Shown here piece after piece: positions 16,946-24,769 of a stretch of 64,000 bases of DNA. This DNA comes from JAEWSN01 sp942493335 (GTDB taxonomy: Bacteria; Bacillota; Clostridia; DSM-8532), in the NCBI GenBank assembly GCA_942493335.1, contig OW818693.1, forward strand, positions 124,001 through 188,000, read 5' to 3'. Each line of letters begins with the position of its first letter. The first letter of the stretch is position 1. The notes under the pieces are model-generated. The model searched no databases. It worked only from the letters and a program-made list of their open reading frames with translations, and had not been told where the DNA came from. Position numbers and translations under genes: made by a program.

Positions 16946-17081
16946 TTCATGAATCCGTCACTGTTCTCAATGCACTGCTGCCTGGCAGTGAAAGGACTGT
17001 ACTGTTGTCTGTCACTTGCGTCACTGAAACGCCTATATGGCGCTGAAATCACCGCAACAAACGCCCGAAGGAGAATGCGAC

Positions 17082-18818
17082 ATGAAAAAACTGCTGCTTG
17101 GAAACGAGGCCATCGCGCGTGGCGTATACGAGGCTGGTGCAACGGTCTCGTCCGCGTATCCGGGAACGCCCAGTACGGAGATTTCGGAATACCTGGCCAC
17201 TTACCCGGATATCGACGCGGAATGGGCGCCGAACGAGAAAGTGGCGCTGGAAGTGGCCATCGGCGCTTCCTTCGGCGGAGCCCGCGCTGCATGCGCCATG
17301 AAGCATGTGGGCCTGAACGTGGCGGCGGATCCGTTGTTCACGGCGGCCTATACCGGCGTCAACGGCGGGCTGGTGCTCTTTGTGGCGGATGATCCCGGCA
17401 TGCACAGCTCGCAGAATGAGCAGGATACGCGTCTGGTTGCAAAAGCCGCGAAGGTGCCCGTACTGGAGCCGTCGGACAGCGAGGAATGCCGCACCTTCAC
17501 AAAAGAAGCATTCCGTCTGAGTGAAATCTTTGATACGCCAGTCATTGTGCGGCTTACAACGCGCGTGGCGCATTCCCAGGGACTTGTGGATCTGGAGGAA
17601 CGGGAATCCTGCGCGTTGAAGCCTTATGTCAAGAATCCCGGTAAATATGTCATGATGCCGGCCATGGCCCAGAAGCGGCATATCGTCGTCGAGAAGCATT
17701 TCGAGGAGTTGGCCGCGTTTGCGGAAACCTCGCCGCTCAACCGCATCGAAACAGCGGATTCCGAGATCGGCGTCATCACGTCCGGCATCTCCCATCAATA
17801 TGCACGGGAAGCCTTCGGAGAAGTCAACTATCTGAAAATCGGCCTGGTTCATCCGCTGCCGACCGAACTCATCCGGTCGTTCGCGTCGAAGGTGAAAACC
17901 CTTTATGTGGTGGAAGAGCTGGAACCGTTCATCGAAGACCACTGCACGCGGATCGGCGTGCAAGTCATCGGCAAGGCGAAGCTGCCCGTCATCGGGGAAT
18001 ACAGCGCACGTCTTCTGCGGGAAAGGATTTTCGGGGATGTCTGGTCGAAGGAAAACAATCTGAATGAACCGATTCCCGTCCGCCCGCCAGTCATGTGTGC
18101 GGGTTGTCCGCACCGCGGGCTCTTCTACACGCTGAAGAAGCTGAAATTGACCGTATCTGGGGATATCGGCTGTTATACCCTTTCCTCGCTTCCTCCGCTT
18201 GAAACACTGGACACCTGTGTCTGCATGGGCGCCTCCATCGGCGTGGCGCATGGCATGGAGAAGGCGATGGGAAAGGACGCGATGCGGAAGACGGTGGCGG
18301 TCATCGGAGACTCCACCTTCATGCACAGCGGAATGACAGGGCTTGTGAATGTGGTCTACAACAAGGGAACCTCCACCACCATCATTCTGGACAATTCCAT
18401 CACCGGCATGACAGGCCACCAGGACAATCCGACCACGGGACGGACCCTCAAGGGTGAAAAAACCCGACAGGTTGACCTTGTGAAGCTGTGTCAGGCCATT
18501 GGCGTCGACCGTGTCCGCGTGGTGGATCCCTTCGATCTGGAAGCCACGGAAGCGGCCGTCCGGGAGGAAATCGCCTCGGAAGAGCCGTCCGTCATCATCA
18601 CCCGTCGGCCCTGCGCACTCCTGAAAACCGCCACTTTCAAGGGACAGTTGAAGATCAACCGGGACAAATGCCGGAACTGCAAGGCCTGCAAGCGCATCGG
18701 CTGTCCGGCCATTGTAGACCGCGGCGACCATATGGAGATCAATTCCGCGCTGTGCGTCGGATGTCACCTGTGCAGAAACCTTTGCAAGTTCGATGCGATG
18801 GAAGGGTTGGGGGAATGA
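17082..18818 (+). CDS. iorA: Indolepyruvate:ferredoxin oxidoreductase, alpha subunit
   Basis: A 578-residue subunit of the oxygen-sensitive enzyme that converts aryl pyruvates to aryl-acyl-CoA with reduction of ferredoxin. It has the N-terminal pyrimidine-type domain (NEAIARGVYEAGATVSSAYPGTPSTEI), CAGCPHRG, the TPP-binding GDIGCYTL to GDSTFMHSG stretch, and a C-terminal two-cluster ferredoxin domain (CRNCKACKRIGC and CVGCHLCRNLC). ATG 17082 follows GAAGGAGAATGCG. Its last codons overlap iorB. The enzyme marks an anaerobe that degrades or makes aromatic amino acids. Confidence 0.96.
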   Translation: MKKLLLGNEAIARGVYEAGATVSSAYPGTPSTEISEYLATYPDIDAEWAPNEKVALEVAIGASFGGARAACAMKHVGLNVAADPLFTAAYTGVNGGLVLFVADDPGMHSSQNEQDTRLVAKAAKVPVLEPSDSEECRTFTKEAFRLSEIFDTPVIVRLTTRVAHSQGLVDLEERESCALKPYVKNPGKYVMMPAMAQKRHIVVEKHFEELAAFAETSPLNRIETADSEIGVITSGISHQYAREAFGEVNYLKIGLVHPLPTELIRSFASKVKTLYVVEELEPFIEDHCTRIGVQVIGKAKLPVIGEYSARLLRERIFGDVWSKENNLNEPIPVRPPVMCAGCPHRGLFYTLKKLKLTVSGDIGCYTLSSLPPLETLDTCVCMGASIGVAHGMEKAMGKDAMRKTVAVIGDSTFMHSGMTGLVNVVYNKGTSTTIILDNSITGMTGHQDNPTTGRTLKGEKTRQVDLVKLCQAIGVDRVRVVDPFDLEATEAAVREEIASEEPSVIITRRPCALLKTATFKGQLKINRDKCRNCKACKRIGCPAIVDRGDHMEINSALCVGCHLCRNLCKFDAMEGLGE

Positions 18819-19399
18819 GCATGAAAAGCACATCCATCATGATTGTGGGCGTTGGCGGACAGGGTACGCTCCTGACCAGCCGGATTCTGGGCCATGTGGC
18901 CGTATCGAGCGGACTTGATGCAAAGGTGAGCGAGGTGCATGGCATGTCGCAGCGCGGCGGCAGCGTCGTGACCTATGTGAAGATGGGGGAGAAGATCCAT
19001 TCCCCGCTCATCGAGAAGGGGGAGGCGGACATCCTGCTTTGTTTTGAGCAACTGGAAGCCCTTCGCTGGATCGATTATGCGAATAAGGATGCACAGATCA
19101 TCATCAACGATCAGCAGATCGATCCGATGCCGGTCATCCTTGGCGCCATGAAATACCCGGAGCGCATTATCCCCAAAATCCAGGCCGAATATGCGAATGT
19201 GACGACGGTTCCGGCGTTGCGCATGGCCAGGGAAAGCGGGAGCATGAAAGCCGTGAACGTCGTGATGATCGGCGTCCTGGCGAAAAGGACAGCCTTTGGC
19301 AAGGAGATCTGGCTTGAGGCGATTCGTCAGAATGTGAAACCCCAATTTGTGGAGATGAACCTTCGCGCCTTTGAGGCGGGATACGCGCATTCGATTTGA
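18815..19399 (+). CDS. iorB: Indolepyruvate:ferredoxin oxidoreductase, beta subunit
   Basis: A 194-residue gamma-type subunit with GVGGQGTLLTSRILG at the N-terminus and EVHGMSQRGGSVVTYVKMG, both typical. It completes the active enzyme with IorA. The first ATG (18815) overlaps the iorA stop as ATGA, and a second ATG follows two codons later at 18821. Either may be used. No clear terminator follows; the next 180 bp hold a 39-bp tandem repeat and then the converging AraC-type gene. Confidence 0.95.
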   Translation: MSMKSTSIMIVGVGGQGTLLTSRILGHVAVSSGLDAKVSEVHGMSQRGGSVVTYVKMGEKIHSPLIEKGEADILLCFEQLEALRWIDYANKDAQIIINDQQIDPMPVILGAMKYPERIIPKIQAEYANVTTVPALRMARESGSMKAVNVVMIGVLAKRTAFGKEIWLEAIRQNVKPQFVEMNLRAFEAGYAHSI

Positions 19400-19456
19400 C
19401 AGTGCCTGATGGAATAGGGGAGCCGGTTGCCTGATGTTGCGTCTCAACGCATGGGC

Positions 19457-19541
19457 GGCCGGCTTTTCATTGTGCTGCAGGTTATTTCATTGGGTGGCCG
19501 GCTTTTCATTGTGCTGCAGGTTATTTCATTGGGTGGCCGGT
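19457..19541 (+). repeat. 39-bp tandem repeat, two exact copies plus a partial third
   Basis: Units 19457-19495 and 19496-19534 are identical and begin GGCCGGCTTTTCATTG. The next unit stops after GGCCGG. It lies between the converging iorB and AraC-type genes. No inverted repeat or promoter was seen in the unit. Confidence 0.9.
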
Positions 19542-19575
19542 TGTATCATCGGTCGGACAGCGCGCTTGTGGCTGA

Positions 19576-20436
19576 CTACGTCACATTCCGCCGGAAAGTG
19601 GCCGGCGTGGTGCCATAATACTGGCGGAAGCGTCGAATGAATTGTGTGGAGTCACCAAATCCGTTCCGCCAGGCGATTTCCGAGATGGGTCGTACGGTCT
19701 GCATCAGATCTTTCACGGCCATGTTCAGCCTGTGCTGGATCAGATATTCATAGGGACTTCGGCCAGTCTGTTCCTTGAACAGCCGCGAAAAATACCAGGG
19801 ACTGATATGGGCGGGGGACAGGATGTCCTCGGCGGTGATCCTTTCCCGATACCGGGACTCGATGCACGCGATGGCCCGTGCCACGTCCTGGCTGTGAACC
19901 GGATTCCGGGTATTGGCCAGCGACTGGTCGCCGGAAAGGATCAGCTCCGTCAGCATGCGCGTCAGTAAAAGGCTGGATTCCAGATCGTTCTGGACCGGCT
20001 TCTCCTGGATCTGCCTGAACAATTGGGCGAAAAGACTGTCGAACAGCACAGAATCCCGCACCGGTACAGGATCCGGATGATTCCGGTGCAGTCTGTGCAC
20101 ATACTCCGTCGCGCCTGTGCCTTGAAAATGGACCCACTGGAAGGTCCAGAATTCACCTTCCGTCCGGTACAGCTGGTGTTTGGCGCAGTCGAATGCGATT
20201 GCCTCACCAGGCTTCAGAATATGGGTTCGGCCTTCATATTCCAAACGCCCTGTCCCTTCGAGCGTATGAAGAAGCAGGTGGCTCTCCATTCCTTCCCGAT
20301 CCGTGAAGAAGGCGCGGGAAGCACGGTAATATCCGCACGAGGGAATCTGGAAGGGCAGACGGACGGCATCAAGGCCCGGCGTGTTGCCATGACTGAATGA
20401 GCCGGGAAACAGATCGGTGCTGAAACGGAGTTTCAT
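19576..20436 (-). CDS. AraC family transcriptional regulator
   Basis: A 286-residue regulator. The N-terminal half is a cupin-like sensor (HLLLHTLEGTGRLEYEGRTHILKPGEAIAF). The C-terminal 100 residues hold the two helix-turn-helix motifs (ITAEDILSPAHISPWYFSRLFKEQTG and ISEIAWRNGFGDSTQFIRRFRQYYGTTPATFRR). Regulators of this layout usually bind a sugar or small acid and activate transcription. The start MKLRFSTDL (complement of 20434-20436) gives the usual length. Longer readings run through a non-coding stretch. It is divergent from the URO-D-family gene and may control it. Confidence 0.93.
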   Translation of the reverse strand: MKLRFSTDLFPGSFSHGNTPGLDAVRLPFQIPSCGYYRASRAFFTDREGMESHLLLHTLEGTGRLEYEGRTHILKPGEAIAFDCAKHQLYRTEGEFWTFQWVHFQGTGATEYVHRLHRNHPDPVPVRDSVLFDSLFAQLFRQIQEKPVQNDLESSLLLTRMLTELILSGDQSLANTRNPVHSQDVARAIACIESRYRERITAEDILSPAHISPWYFSRLFKEQTGRSPYEYLIQHRLNMAVKDLMQTVRPISEIAWRNGFGDSTQFIRRFRQYYGTTPATFRRNVT

Positions 20437-20628
20437 GTCATTCCCCCCGCTCGCCCCTGTGAGGGGGAAGCATCGCAAAAAAAGATGATGATAACGCAAA
20501 AGTAGCGGATGAAAACCATTCTTGTTCATCATATCATAGGAATGAATTGATTCCCATGCGGATTTCATCAGGAAATCACGACGGGAACAGACGAAACCCG
20601 ATCGCAGGATCGGATGATGGAGGGCAAG
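20437..20628. promoter_or_regulatory. Divergent intergenic region between the AraC-type and URO-D-type genes
   Basis: 192 bp, A+T-richer than its flanks. It contains TATCAT at 20532-20537, readable as a -10 in both directions (TATGAT on the minus strand), and an inverted repeat GGAAT...ATTCC at 20539-20554 as a possible operator. No good -35 was found on either strand. Confidence 0.3.
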
Positions 20629-21747
20629 ATGAACCATCGCGAGAGGGCCATGGCGGTCCTGCGGTACCAACCCTATGATCGGCTGCCGATTGTCCACTTC
20701 GGCTTCTGGAACGAGACCCTCGACAAATGGTGCGCGGAAGGCCACATCGATGCGGAAACGGCAAAGACATGGGGAGACGGCAATGAAGCGGATCGCCTGA
20801 TGACGGAGAAACTCGGCTTCGATTTCAACTGGAGCACGACAGCCGGCGGAAATGCGAACCTGTTCCCCGGTTTCACGCGTGAAGTGGTGAAAACGATGCC
20901 GGATGGTTCCCGTCACGTGCTGAACGGGGAGGGCATGATCATCCTTGAAAAAGACGGAGCCGGTTCCATTCCCATGGAGATCGGGCACCTTCTGGAAGAT
21001 CGTGAAGCCTGGGAATCCCTCTACAAGCCGAAACTTCAATGGCATCCGGATCGCCTCGACAACGTCCGCCTGAATGAGCTGAAGGCGGATTCGGCAGGAC
21101 GGGAACATCCGCTTGGCCTGCATTGCGGCTCCCTGTACGGACAGATCCGCAACTGGCTGGGCGTGGAAGGCATCAGTTATCTGCATGCGGACGACGAAGA
21201 CCTTTACAATGAGTTGATCGACACCGTAGGTGCATTGAGTCTCAAGGTGCTGGAGGAAGTGCTCGCATACGGCATTTCCTTCGACTATGCTCATTTTTGG
21301 GAGGACATCTGCTTCAAGAACGGCCCCCTGGTTCAGCCGGCTGTCTTCGCCAAACAGGTGGGGCCCTGGTATGGAAAGATCACATCCCTTCTGCGTTCCC
21401 ACGGGATCGACATCGTCTCGCTGGATTGCGACGGCATGATCGACTCGCTGATTCCGACCTGGTTCGAAAACGGCGTCAATACCATGTTCCCCATCGAGGT
21501 GGGAACCTGGGATGCCAATATTGCGCCATGGCGCGGAAAGTACGGCAAGGAGCTGCGCGGTGTGGGCGGCATGGACAAGAAGGTGTTTGCGGGAACACGT
21601 GCGGATGTGGACGCCGAAATCGAGCGAATGAAACCGCTTGTGGCACTCGGCGGGTTCATTCCGTGCCCCGATCACCGCATTCCTCCGGATGCGGTCTGGG
21701 ATACGGTGCGATATTACACGGAACGGATGCGGGCGGTATTCGGCTGA
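20629..21747 (+). CDS. URO-D superfamily protein, possible corrinoid-type methyltransferase
   Basis: A 372-residue protein of the uroporphyrinogen decarboxylase superfamily. MNHRERAMAVLRYQPYDRLPIVHFGFW is the standard opening of the MtaA/CmuA-like and uncharacterised branch, and GFIPCPDHRIPPD near the C-terminus is shared by that branch. True HemE is shorter and lacks these features, and no other haem gene is near. Reactions known in the branch are methyl transfers to or from corrinoids or coenzymes, but no corrinoid protein is encoded nearby, so the substrate is unknown. GGAGGG at 20619-20624 supports ATG 20629. Confidence 0.85.
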   Translation: MNHRERAMAVLRYQPYDRLPIVHFGFWNETLDKWCAEGHIDAETAKTWGDGNEADRLMTEKLGFDFNWSTTAGGNANLFPGFTREVVKTMPDGSRHVLNGEGMIILEKDGAGSIPMEIGHLLEDREAWESLYKPKLQWHPDRLDNVRLNELKADSAGREHPLGLHCGSLYGQIRNWLGVEGISYLHADDEDLYNELIDTVGALSLKVLEEVLAYGISFDYAHFWEDICFKNGPLVQPAVFAKQVGPWYGKITSLLRSHGIDIVSLDCDGMIDSLIPTWFENGVNTMFPIEVGTWDANIAPWRGKYGKELRGVGGMDKKVFAGTRADVDAEIERMKPLVALGGFIPCPDHRIPPDAVWDTVRYYTERMRAVFG

Positions 21748-21873
21748 GTGAAACCTCCGAACCTCCCGGCTGCTTGCGGAGAAGGGTTCGATCCCGGTGA
21801 TTCCGCCGAACCTTGTCATGCTGTAGTGGATTGTCCTGCAAGGATTTCGGGACAATGACTGGATGCTTATCTT

Positions 21874-22173
21874 CCCGGCAATTGATTGGTATCGTTTTCG
21901 AATGTCGAATGAAGATTGTATCAATTGCCGGAGTTCCACCCTATACGCCATGTTTGTTGCCGATACTATAAGGCCCGGCAATTGATTGGTATCGTTTTCG
22001 AATGTCGAATGAAGATTGTATCAATTGCAGGAGTCCCACCCTATACGCCATGTTTGTTACCGATACTATAAGACCCGGCAATTGATTGGTATCGTTTTCG
22101 AATGTCGAATGAAGATTGTATCAATTGCAGGAGTCCCACCCTATACTCCATGTTTGTTGCCGATACTATAAGT
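21874..22173 (+). repeat. Three tandem 100-bp repeats with crossed inverted repeats
   Basis: Units 21874-21973, 21974-22073 and 22074-22173 differ at only a few positions. Each begins CCCGGCAATTGATTGG and ends CGATACTATAAG. In unit 1, GGCAATTGAT (21877-21886) is complementary to ATCAATTGCC (21920-21929), and GTATCG (21889-21894) to CGATAC (21961-21966). The arms alternate, the layout of a pseudoknot. Units 2 and 3 have one mismatch in the first helix (GCC to GCA). The rest of the 612-bp gap before the LacI gene holds a terminator-like hairpin, a promoter and an operator. Confidence 0.95.
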
Positions 22174-22197
22174 GGTCATGGCTATGCTACTGAGTAT

Positions 22198-22230
22198 GCC
22201 GGTTGAACGGAGACGTTCGCCGGCCTTTTT
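22198..22230 (+). terminator. Intrinsic terminator after the 100-bp repeats
   Basis: GCCGG (22198-22202), TT, GAACG, loop GAGA, CGTTC, G, CCGGC (22220-22224), then CTTTTT. It lies 450 bp after the URO-D-type stop and 25 bp after the last repeat. It would end a transcript that covers the repeats. Confidence 0.8.
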
Positions 22231-22291
22231 CTGCAAGAAACATGAATGGCGGGGAATTTTTTGAAAGAATGAAATGTTTCAGTCATACCAC

Positions 22292-22320
22292 TTGCTTTTC
22301 CATCTGGAAACCAATAAAAT
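22292..22320 (+). promoter_or_regulatory. Promoter of the LacI-type regulator gene
   Basis: TTGCTT at 22292-22297 and TAAAAT at 22315-22320, 17-bp spacer. The operator at 22320-22333 touches the -10, as expected for autorepression. Confidence 0.65.
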
Positions 22321-22333
22321 GAAATCGATTTCA
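22320..22333. promoter_or_regulatory. LacI-family operator, copy 1 (regulator gene)
   Basis: TGAAATCGATTTCA, a perfect 14-bp palindrome with the central CG typical of LacI-family sites. It covers the region from the -10 to the transcription start of the regulator gene. A related TGAAATGTTTCA with a shorter centre is at 22270-22281. Confidence 0.8.
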
Positions 22334-22359
22334 ATCATTGGATGATGAGGTTTCGTAGA

Positions 22360-23415
22360 ATGAAAAGCACTGAGCGAAGGCTGACTGTCTATGACATTGC
22401 CAAGGAAGCCGGCGTATCCGCTTCCACCGTATCCCGTGTTCTTACCGGAAACGGTCCTGTCAACGAACAGAAGAGGGAACTCGTGCTGAAGATACTTGAA
22501 AAGCATGAATTCCGACCAAGCAGCGTTGCCCGCAGTCTGAAGGCCCGTCGTTCGAAAAGTGTCGGCTTCGTCGTGCCGGACATCACGAACCCTTTTTATT
22601 CCACAATGTTCCTTGAGGTGGAAACCCGATTGGCGGCTGCAGGGTACACCGTCATTCTCTGCAATTCGGAGTCCCAGCGCGAACGGGAAATGGAAATCCT
22701 CCACATGCTCATGGAGAAGGAAGTGGAAGTCATTGTTCTCTCCGGCGGCATTGTCGACGATCTGTACCCACAGCCGAAGATGCTGCGGGAAATCGAGAAA
22801 ATCAACCGGCTCGTTCCCGTGATCACACTGTCCAAATTTCCCGGCGTGCATTGCACGCAGGTCTATTCGGATGAAAAACAGGGCGTTTTCGACATCGTGG
22901 CGCACTTCGCCGCCATGGGGCATCGTCAGATCGGCATGCTGGGCGGGCACATGGATGTCCGGCCGGCCTTTGAAAGGAAGATCTTCCTGCTCGAGGCTGC
23001 AAACCACCACGGCATGGAAATCCGTGGCGACTGGATTGTGGAAGAAGGTTTCTCCATCCAGGCCGGAACGCGTGCCATGGAGAAAATGATGCAGATGGCG
23101 GAACGTCCCACAGCGATCCTCGCATTCAACGACGTCGTGGCTGTTGGCGCCTTGTCCGTCATCGAGCGGAACGGACTGCGCATCGGCAAGGATGTCGCAC
23201 TGGCGGGCATGGACGGCATCAGCCTGACGGAAAGCGTGTTTCCCGGCATTACGACGGCATCCTTCGATTACGCCTCCTTCAGCGATTATGTGGTGGAATT
23301 CGCCATGAATCGGGGGAAAGGGGAACAATACCTGATAGATCGGGTCTTCCCGATGCAGCTGATCTGCCGGGGCACAACCCAATCAAGCCGTGAACCGGCA
23401 CATGCTAAAAGGTGA
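22360..23415 (+). CDS. LacI family transcriptional repressor of the galactan locus
   Basis: A 351-residue repressor. The N-terminal helix-turn-helix reads LTVYDIAKEAGVSASTVSRVLTGNG, with the hinge ARSLKARRSKSVGFVVPD, then a periplasmic-binding-protein-like sensor domain ending in the usual DGISLTESVFPGITTASFDY region. ATG 22360 is preferred over 22342 because GATGAGG at 22344-22350 gives it a ribosome binding site, while 22342 has none. It is transcribed with, but separately from, the transporter genes that follow. Shared palindromes upstream of itself and of the transporter operon indicate autoregulation and local control. The inducer is probably a galactoside or galactan oligosaccharide. 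Confidence 0.93.
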   Translation: MKSTERRLTVYDIAKEAGVSASTVSRVLTGNGPVNEQKRELVLKILEKHEFRPSSVARSLKARRSKSVGFVVPDITNPFYSTMFLEVETRLAAAGYTVILCNSESQREREMEILHMLMEKEVEVIVLSGGIVDDLYPQPKMLREIEKINRLVPVITLSKFPGVHCTQVYSDEKQGVFDIVAHFAAMGHRQIGMLGGHMDVRPAFERKIFLLEAANHHGMEIRGDWIVEEGFSIQAGTRAMEKMMQMAERPTAILAFNDVVAVGALSVIERNGLRIGKDVALAGMDGISLTESVFPGITTASFDYASFSDYVVEFAMNRGKGEQYLIDRVFPMQLICRGTTQSSREPAHAKR

Positions 23416-23478
23416 AACCGATATCATTATGAATATGTAACAAAAGAAGAAGTCTTCTGTGAAATTTCATAAGACATA

Positions 23479-23508
23479 TTGACAAGAGAGAATCAGAAAT
23501 CATATAAT
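23479..23508 (+). promoter_or_regulatory. Strong promoter of the sugar transporter operon
   Basis: TTGACA at 23479-23484 and TATAAT at 23503-23508, both consensus, 18-bp spacer. Transcription would start near 23515, with a leader of about 260 nt that contains two operators. Confidence 0.8.
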
Positions 23509-23593
23509 GACGTCGTAAGGTTCAATTGGAAGTACAGCACTGAAACTTCTTCATCTCCATCATCGCTGTGATTCCTTTTTCTTTTCAGCAGAC

Positions 23594-23607
23594 TGCAATC
23601 GATTTCA
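23594..23607. promoter_or_regulatory. LacI-family operator, copy 2
   Basis: TGCAATCGATTTCA, one mismatch from the perfect site at 22320. About 80 bp downstream of the predicted start, so a roadblock position. Confidence 0.65.
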
Positions 23608-23670
23608 GACAGAAAGGGCGTTTCATTCTCCCGTTTTTGTAGAAAAATCAGGTTGCTTTTTCTAGGCGGG

Positions 23671-23690
23671 AACTGAAATCGATTTCAGTT
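23671..23690. promoter_or_regulatory. LacI-family operator, copy 3
   Basis: A perfect 20-bp palindrome centred on ATCGAT with the core TGAAATCGATTTCA. It is 77 bp after copy 2, about seven helical turns, so the two sites could hold one tetramer in a loop. It lies 88 bp before the first permease gene. Confidence 0.8.
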
Positions 23691-23777
23691 CTTGAACAAA
23701 GGAGGGGGACCGTGACCGGAAAAGGGCAGCAAGGCCGCTGGCCGAAATGACCCAATCATTCCAAGAGGAGGGATAGA

Positions 23778-24752
23778 ATGGAAATCAAGTCGAACGCGGC
23801 TTTGCAGAAACCAACCATCTCAAGCAGGCCGAAATCCCGGGGAAGAATGCTTCGGCTTTGGAACAGCCGTACGCTGATCCTGATGTGCACGCCGGCCATC
23901 CTGTTTTTTCTGGTTTTCAGTTATATTCCGATGCCGGGCGCCTACATCGCCTTCGTCAATTTCAATTATGCCGCCGGCATTTTCAAGAGTCAGTTCATCG
24001 GCTTCAAGAATTTTGAGTTCCTGATTGCCAATGGCCAACTGATGCGCCTGACCTACAACACGGTCGTTTACAATGTCGCTTTCATCGTGACCAGCAGCAT
24101 CGCACAAATCGGGCTGGCACTGATGCTGAATGAAATCAGGGGAAAATGGTTCAAGAAAGTCACACAGACCGTCATGTTCCTGCCCTATTTCATCTCCTTC
24201 GTTCTGGTCGGGCTCTTCACCTACAATTTTCTGAGCTATGATGCAGGTGTCATCAACCACATGCTCGAGGCGTTGGGCATGCAGAAAATCAAGTTCTTTT
24301 CGGAAGCCTCCTACTGGCCCGGACTCCTCGTGTTCATCAATCTATGGAAGGGTGCGGGGTACGGTTCCGTCGTCTATCTTGCGGCAATCATGGGTATGGA
24401 CACTTCCATGGTGGAAGCTGCCGACATCGACGGTGCGAATGAACTGCAGAAGATCGGCTACATCATCCTGCCCTGGCTGAAACCCACGTTCGTGATCCTG
24501 ACCCTGTTCGCCATCGGCGGGATCCTGAAGGGCAATTTCGGACTTTTCTACAATACGGTCGGCGCAAACAACATCGCACTGTACAAGTCCACCGACATCA
24601 TCGAGACGTTCGTGTTCAGGTCCCTCGTAGTCAACATGAACTTCTCGCAAGGCAGCGCGGTCGGTCTGTATCAATCCATCTTCGGGTTCCTGGTGGTCAT
24701 CGGCGCGAATGCTGCCGTGAAACGCATCGAACCTGATTACGCACTGTTTTGA
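23778..24752 (+). CDS. Sugar ABC transporter permease (LplB/YtcP type)
   Basis: A 324-residue inner-membrane permease of the carbohydrate uptake 1 class. A basic N-terminal tail precedes six hydrophobic segments. The EAA loop that contacts the ATPase reads EAADIDGANELQKIGYIILPWLKP. Members of the LplB branch commonly pair with the YtcP-type second permease found next. ATG 23778 has GAGGAGGG upstream. No ATPase gene lies in the locus, so a shared MsmK-type ATPase encoded elsewhere is probably used. Expression should be controlled by the operators at 23594 and 23671. Confidence 0.95.
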   Translation: MEIKSNAALQKPTISSRPKSRGRMLRLWNSRTLILMCTPAILFFLVFSYIPMPGAYIAFVNFNYAAGIFKSQFIGFKNFEFLIANGQLMRLTYNTVVYNVAFIVTSSIAQIGLALMLNEIRGKWFKKVTQTVMFLPYFISFVLVGLFTYNFLSYDAGVINHMLEALGMQKIKFFSEASYWPGLLVFINLWKGAGYGSVVYLAAIMGMDTSMVEAADIDGANELQKIGYIILPWLKPTFVILTLFAIGGILKGNFGLFYNTVGANNIALYKSTDIIETFVFRSLVVNMNFSQGSAVGLYQSIFGFLVVIGANAAVKRIEPDYALF

Positions 24753-24769
24753 TTGGAGGAGGGAACAAG

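Noticed and set aside
21874..22173. CRISPR array or integron attC sites
   Set aside because: The repeats are contiguous 100-bp units with no unique spacers, and no cas or integrase gene is nearby.
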